From Polytrichum commune (Eukaryota > Streptophyta > Polytrichopsida > Polytrichales > Polytrichaceae), in assembly GCA_950295325.1 (NCBI GenBank), contig OX485804.1, positions 36,134,429 through 36,198,428 of the forward strand: a stretch of 64,000 bases of DNA, read 5' to 3'. How positions within the stretch are numbered: the first letter of the stretch is position 1; every line of letters starts with the position of its first letter. The position numbers and the translations under genes were made by a program. The notes beneath the pieces are model-generated. The model ran no database searches, was not told the DNA's origin, and saw only the letters and a list, made by a program, of their open reading frames with translations. Positions 59,285 to 64,000 of this stretch are shown here, one piece after another.

Positions 59285-60500
59285 TTCGACCTGCTTAAAG
59301 AGTTGAAAACAAAGCTTAAAGAAAGAAACCGCGCCGCTTCAAGAATAGCCCGGACAGAAGCCGTATAACCTGCTGAACAAACAAGGGAGCAGAGCAGATC
59401 TGTGTGATGCGAAGGACGGATAGAGTGGCAAGATAGTATCAACAACTAGTCCCAGGTTCGGGCACCGAGAGGTGGTGAGCATCTGAGACGAAATAAGAGA
59501 GAAACGAAATTAAGAACCAGCCACGACACAAAACATGGCAACCCCTTCGCGTTTGCCTAAATCGACATAGCAACGTGCCAATTTTGTGCTCCTCCAATCT
59601 GTGCTTCCACTTCACCGATTAACCTCTTCACAAGCTTGCCAATGCCTAAACTAAGCCTTAAGCTCTAGGCGTGTTCAAATCTTCACCGAATCAGGCAGTT
59701 TCTGTCTCCTAAGGAAACCTATGTCAATGATCAACCAAAGAATGGCCGCGAGAAGGAAATATGATGCTTATACAAGTAGGAAAGTGTGCTGCTACAGCGT
59801 CAGCAAGGAAACAACAGCATTAAGCCCCCAAGTCTGCGAACCCAAAGGGAAAGCACAAGGCAACCCTCCCGCCCTCCCCTCCCTCGGAAACCCTCCCCCC
59901 TGCCCCCTCGCGCCACGTGTCCTGTCTCCCTCGCGTACATTTCCACCTCCGTGACGAATCTTCCTCGCGTAGATATACCCCAACGGAAAGGCAATGCAGG
60001 GAGGCTTTAGCACACATCTACCAAATACCTACATACTCTGGAGTTACTCTATCTATAAAAAGAGTAGATTGGATTCGCCCCGGCTGCGGATCTCCCTCCG
60101 CGTAGAATGTACCCCAACGGAAAGGTACTGAAAGGACCGGTTGGGCTGCATCTAGCTACGGTGTACATGATAGGGGTGGATTATCTACGTGTAGGGTGGA
60201 TTCGATTGCCCTCGAATTGGAAGATACGCCAAGAGATGTTATTCGGCGTGGAGTGGGCAAGGGGGCCTTTTCCCTCCCCAAAATGGGGTTCTCCCTTAAT
60301 TCAAGCCTCCTCAAACTCACTTGTTCTTTTTGCCAACTACACTAATTCTATTGTTCTATGTGGGGCTACATTCTCCGTATTTTCTATACTAAGAACACAT
60401 TTTATTCTACAATACATGTGTGGGCCACATTGTGTTCGCATCATGTAGACCATTTGGTTGTGGACGACACATGCCCGTGATTGCATATGCTTAACCGATC
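59285..60500. other. Upstream of the kinase gene; C-rich block and a short duplication
   Basis: 59860-59930 is strongly C-rich on the plus strand, producing spurious long frames. CCCCAACGGAAAGG with a CGCGTAGA prefix occurs at about 59964-59991 and again at about 60097-60125. No gene called. Confidence 0.45.
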
Positions 60501-61110
60501 CTTAAATGACTTCTCACATGCTTATTTTTATCAAAGGATCCATGTTAGCCGAAGAAGCCGATTCCGGAATCGTCCCAAGGCATAACAATGATTAACTTCC
60601 ATTGAGTTGTATCCCACTTGTTAAACTCCATTTTTTACTCATGCCATCTTGCACTATGTACGAGGAAACATGGGCCTAGAACACACTTCCCATTTGACGC
60701 GGATGGTCGTGAGATTGTCCTAGATTGATTGGACCTATCACTTGTTAATTGGGTCATGTTTTAATCACCGCCAATGTCAAATGGGACGTGTGTTCTAGAC
60801 CCCACAATCGTTCTTTAAATGACATCTCACATGTTTATTTTGATCAAAGCATCTTTGTTAGTTGAAGAGCCGATTCTAGAATCATCCTAAGGCGTTAAAC
60901 GATTAACTTACGCTCAGTTATATATCACTTGTTATATTCCACTTGTTACTTGGGCCATCTTGCACTACTAGGAAATGTCGGGTCTAGAACACACTTTTCA
61001 TTTGGCACAAGCAGTCATTAGACTATCATAAATTAAACTTGACACTTGTAAACGGGGTCGTGTCTTGATGACCGCCCGTGCCAAATGAGAAGTGTCATGT
61101 AGACCCCACA
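60501..61110. repeat. Tandem duplication, two units of about 312 bp, each ending in a foldback MITE
   Basis: TTAAATGACTTCTCACATG and TTAAATGACATCTCACATG start units at about 60501 and 60813. Each ends with an inverted-repeat segment (60672-60803; 60982-61104) of the type GGGTCTAGAACACACTT / AAGTGTCATGTAGACCC with CATTTGGCAC / GTGCCAAATG inside. Confidence 0.7.
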
Positions 61111-61284
61111 AACCTAGTACTGATGTTATGAGTTCACTTCATTGTCGAGCTTTTTAATATTTATTACACATGGAGAGGCGATGCATTTTGTCTACAACCA
61201 AGAGACGGTTCTGGCTTTAAAATTAAAAAAATAAAATTAAACAAATAAACAAATAAAACCCCACCCCTCCCATGCATGCATGCA

Positions 61285-61505
61285 ATGAATGGGAAGAACC
61301 ACCTATACGTACAAATGAACCAATCGAGTTTGAGAAATAACCTTTTGAAGGTGAAGACTTTCAAAATTAAAATATACCAAACCTTTTTGGAGGATTCTAT
61401 GGAATATACCTCAATTTAATGAAGGAAAACTAGAAGATTACAACATATGACCAATTGGCCTTGGAAACACCACTAGGATTTCAACCGATTATACATGCCC
61501 AAAAA
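61285..61505 (+). repeat. Dispersed repeat family L copy 3
   Basis: AATCGAGTTTGAGAAATAAC, TTTTTGGAGGATTCTATGG and GGAAACACCACTAGGATTTC are shared with the copies at 34.1 and 49.9 kb. Confidence 0.7.
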
Positions 61506-61599
61506 TAGACACTGGGATATGGGATATGTGGATGACTTAAATGAAGGAAATCTTCTATGTAGATTGAGACTCAACTAGATAAACTAGGGCTTGACTAGA

Positions 61600-61765
61600 T
61601 CACTACCAGAAGTTGTATTGTTTTGAAACTTAGTGTTAAGATTAAAATAGGTTGAATGGACATTATATAACATCAATGACTTTTACTTGGTAAAAACCTG
61701 ACTTCTTAGTCAAAAGTTGTGGTATTGTGTAACTACAAATAGTAAGTGACACTAAATACCATGAA
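61600..61765. mobile_element. MITE family H copy 5
   Basis: GACTTTTACTTGGTAAAA and GGTATTGTGTAACTACAAAT, then AGTAAGTGACACTAAATACC, as in the right half of 892-1115. Confidence 0.5.
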
Positions 61766-62259
61766 CCAATGTAGCCAGGTAGTATTCAACCGCATCATAA
61801 AGTTTTGTGGGTAAGGGTTCACAACACATAAGGTAGAAGCACCCAATTCCAACACCAACATTTCTCCAAGGTGGGCAACAATGTACTTCAACAAGAACAT
61901 TAATTGTATTATTCTAAGGACTACAAACATAGCTCATTGGGGACTGAAGAAAAATGGTTAATGATCACCATTGCCCATTTTGAAGGGGCATGTGTCACTT
62001 GGATGGCTCAAGTGGGGTTCGTGGATCAACCTAACACCCTAAACATCGAGAATAGTGAGATCGGATTCATAGTATCGTTGACAATCATTGATGAAAAATG
62101 AAAAAAAATCCATTGTATGATTTTTTTTAATTTCAATATATTTTTGTTGAATGATATATAGTCACTGAGTTGGTGTCCGGCATGGGCCATCACTTAGTGA
62201 ATGATACATGGATCTCATTCCACCAATCTCATTACTCGGAATTGAATCATGGGCCCTTC

Positions 62260-62590
62260 CACCTCCACCAACAATTTTGACCAATTAGCATTGTAAATCA
62301 GAAATATTGTCGTTTTAAGTTTCAAAATCATAATTGAGATGCACTAGCTATAAGATGATCAAAATGTTTATTTTCTTTTTTCTTTCAAGGTGATCCCATA
62401 AACCCTCCCAAATGTGTTAATTGATGACTTTCATATGTATGATATATGTTGAGCATGTATTCCGTGACCATCACAACACACGCCTTCTTGATGTTTGTCT
62501 TTAACAACACGCCTTGCCACATATCATTCAAATCTTGGTGTCCAATTAAGTAGAGTGACCACCTAAATTGGTCTATGAAAGCCATCTTAC
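62260..62590 (+). repeat. Family E dispersed repeat
   Basis: CAACAATTTTGACCAATTAG, GTCGTTTTAAGTTTCAAAAT, GTTGAGCATGTATTCCGTG and AGTAGAGTGACCACCTAAAT blocks. Confidence 0.65.
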
Positions 62591-64000
62591 CAAACACGAA
62601 TGTCTACGTTATAAGCCGTATGATTAGGTGATCTACTACTTTATTGTAACATTAACATTACTTGTTTCATTCTATTAGTAGCATTTAGTATCACATACAT
62701 TATTTGCGAATGGTTGCAACAATTCTTTACGACCATATAAATGTCACATACATTATTGGGTTCACATATGAGCTCGAGGCTATGATCAAGGTGAAAAAAA
62801 CGTCCCTTATTCACGCCAACACCACGGGTTGGCATCACACACGTTCATTAAATATCAACACTATTTATGAACATGAGCAATTGACTTGGCATGTGTGGCA
62901 TGTGCACACATATTACAATGTGGTAAGATTTGTAGGGAAGTGTGTAGTCAAATTTATCAAGTTTGATGTGTAACTTAACTTGTGTTTTAGCTCACCTTGA
63001 GAGTGTAGCATTTGTGCACTTGCGGAAGTTAAACAGACGGGTTGTAAGTTGTGTTGGGTACTATGTAGATAGGAAGGCTTGTCGAGGGGTTGTTCACACC
63101 AGCTAGTTCTGACACAATCTGTCGGCATCTCCAGCTGTAATAGTGTGAAAAGTGGTGGGCCATCATCTATACCTGAACATAATCCCAAGCAATTTCACGA
63201 TTAGAACCGGACGAAAATTTTGGTGTGATCGGGGCATGAGACCTTGGTAAGTATCACAAAGTGTTGTCCACTTGAGATCAAAGAACCTCGTGTTTGTAAA
63301 AGGGATTTATATTTGAGATAAATGATTTTTACATTTCCACATTTAGTGTGGGGGGGAACATAAGGAGTGAAGTAAGCAGTGAGGTGGAAGTTGCAAGTTG
63401 ACCTACCACGCATGAGAGACCTCTCCATGTGTATCTTTAGTAATGAGATACAAATCCATTAACAACAAATCATGTCATTAAGACCAAAAAAAGTTGCTCT
63501 CAACCAATGGGATTCATCAAATGTTGGAGATTCTTTTGATCTCGGACCCTAGTGTATAACCCCACCCTTGAGCTCAAGTTTGTGTGTGTACTACTTAACT
63601 TGCGACATGACATGCAAAAAGTGACGTGTAAATAACACTACTATAAGTTCAAGTTGCTTTGAGCTTGTGGGCAAAAAGTTAATAATGGTTAAAGGTGTTT
63701 CTTCTACGACCAACTTGTACTTGGGGTCCATCATGCCCATGTCCAATCGATCCATGTATACAATTCAATCGGATCATTCATCAACTAGAGTAGTCGTTGT
63801 AGTAGTAGTAGTATCTACGACCTCTTAACTTTATTGTCCCACCACTCCACTAGCCCTCCTTTGTAGTCGAGTACTTAACTTGCTTCCCTCCCACTAGCCC
63901 CAGATTTTTCTCATGCAAAAGTGCAGCTCCGGTCCCCTTTTTGCCCTAATTTACTCCCCTATTTATCCTCTCGAGATCACTCCATGTCCAAGCTTTTCAA
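62591..64000. other. Intergenic to the window end
   Basis: No gene, RNA or delimited transposon recognised; a short GTAGTAGTAGTA run lies at about 63798-63812. Confidence 0.4.

Noticed and set aside
59720..60017. Several overlapping frames in a C-rich tract
   Set aside because: Low-complexity proline/arginine-rich translations in four frames at once.

Overview
The window is nuclear DNA of a land plant (or close streptophyte relative). It has split genes with canonical introns, large repeat-filled intergenic regions, a plastid-targeted cytochrome b6f assembly protein and a phragmoplastin-interacting-type RNA-binding protein. It also carries a Kintoun/PF13-type axonemal dynein assembly factor, which is kept only in lineages with flagellated sperm. 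That combination points to a seed-free plant (bryophyte, lycophyte, fern) or a cycad/Ginkgo-like lineage. Species cannot be named from the sequence alone.

Layout. 1-16 kb is gene-free and built from small transposons, a tRNA-derived SINE, a degenerate copy of the window's own transposase element and tandem arrays. 16.4-19.1 kb (+) holds a complete four-exon PHIP1-like gene (two RRMs and a CCHC knuckle). 19.5-22.8 kb (+) is a two-exon pogo/Tigger-type transposase with an intact DD36D triad but an in-frame stop in exon 1. 25.2-31.1 kb (-) is a seven-exon RCC1-repeat propeller gene. 35.0-37.5 kb (+) is a four-exon plastid gene of the DUF3007/DAC family. 38.0-41.9 kb (-) is a ten-exon DNAAF2/Kintoun-like gene. 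42.6-45.5 kb (-) is a five-exon MECR-like MDR oxidoreductase with a GC-AG intron. 55.0-59.0 kb (-) is a seven-exon hybrid histidine kinase with a non-canonical H-box. For the six host genes I joined the exons by hand; reading frame is preserved across every junction and the sums are multiples of three. The remainder (45.7-55 kb and 59-64 kb) is intergenic repeats.

The genes are unrelated housekeeping, organelle, ciliary and signalling functions; nothing suggests a cluster or operon. The strongest structure beyond the genes is the small-transposon record: at least nine MITE families, several with readable target-site duplications. There is one hAT-like element nested in another repeat with an 8-bp duplication, one SINE whose empty site is preserved in a paralogous repeat, and two PIF/Harbinger-like elements abutting on one TAA. 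One long-inverted-repeat family (F) occurs three times, each time 30-72 bp downstream of a 5' splice site in an intron of a minus-strand gene.
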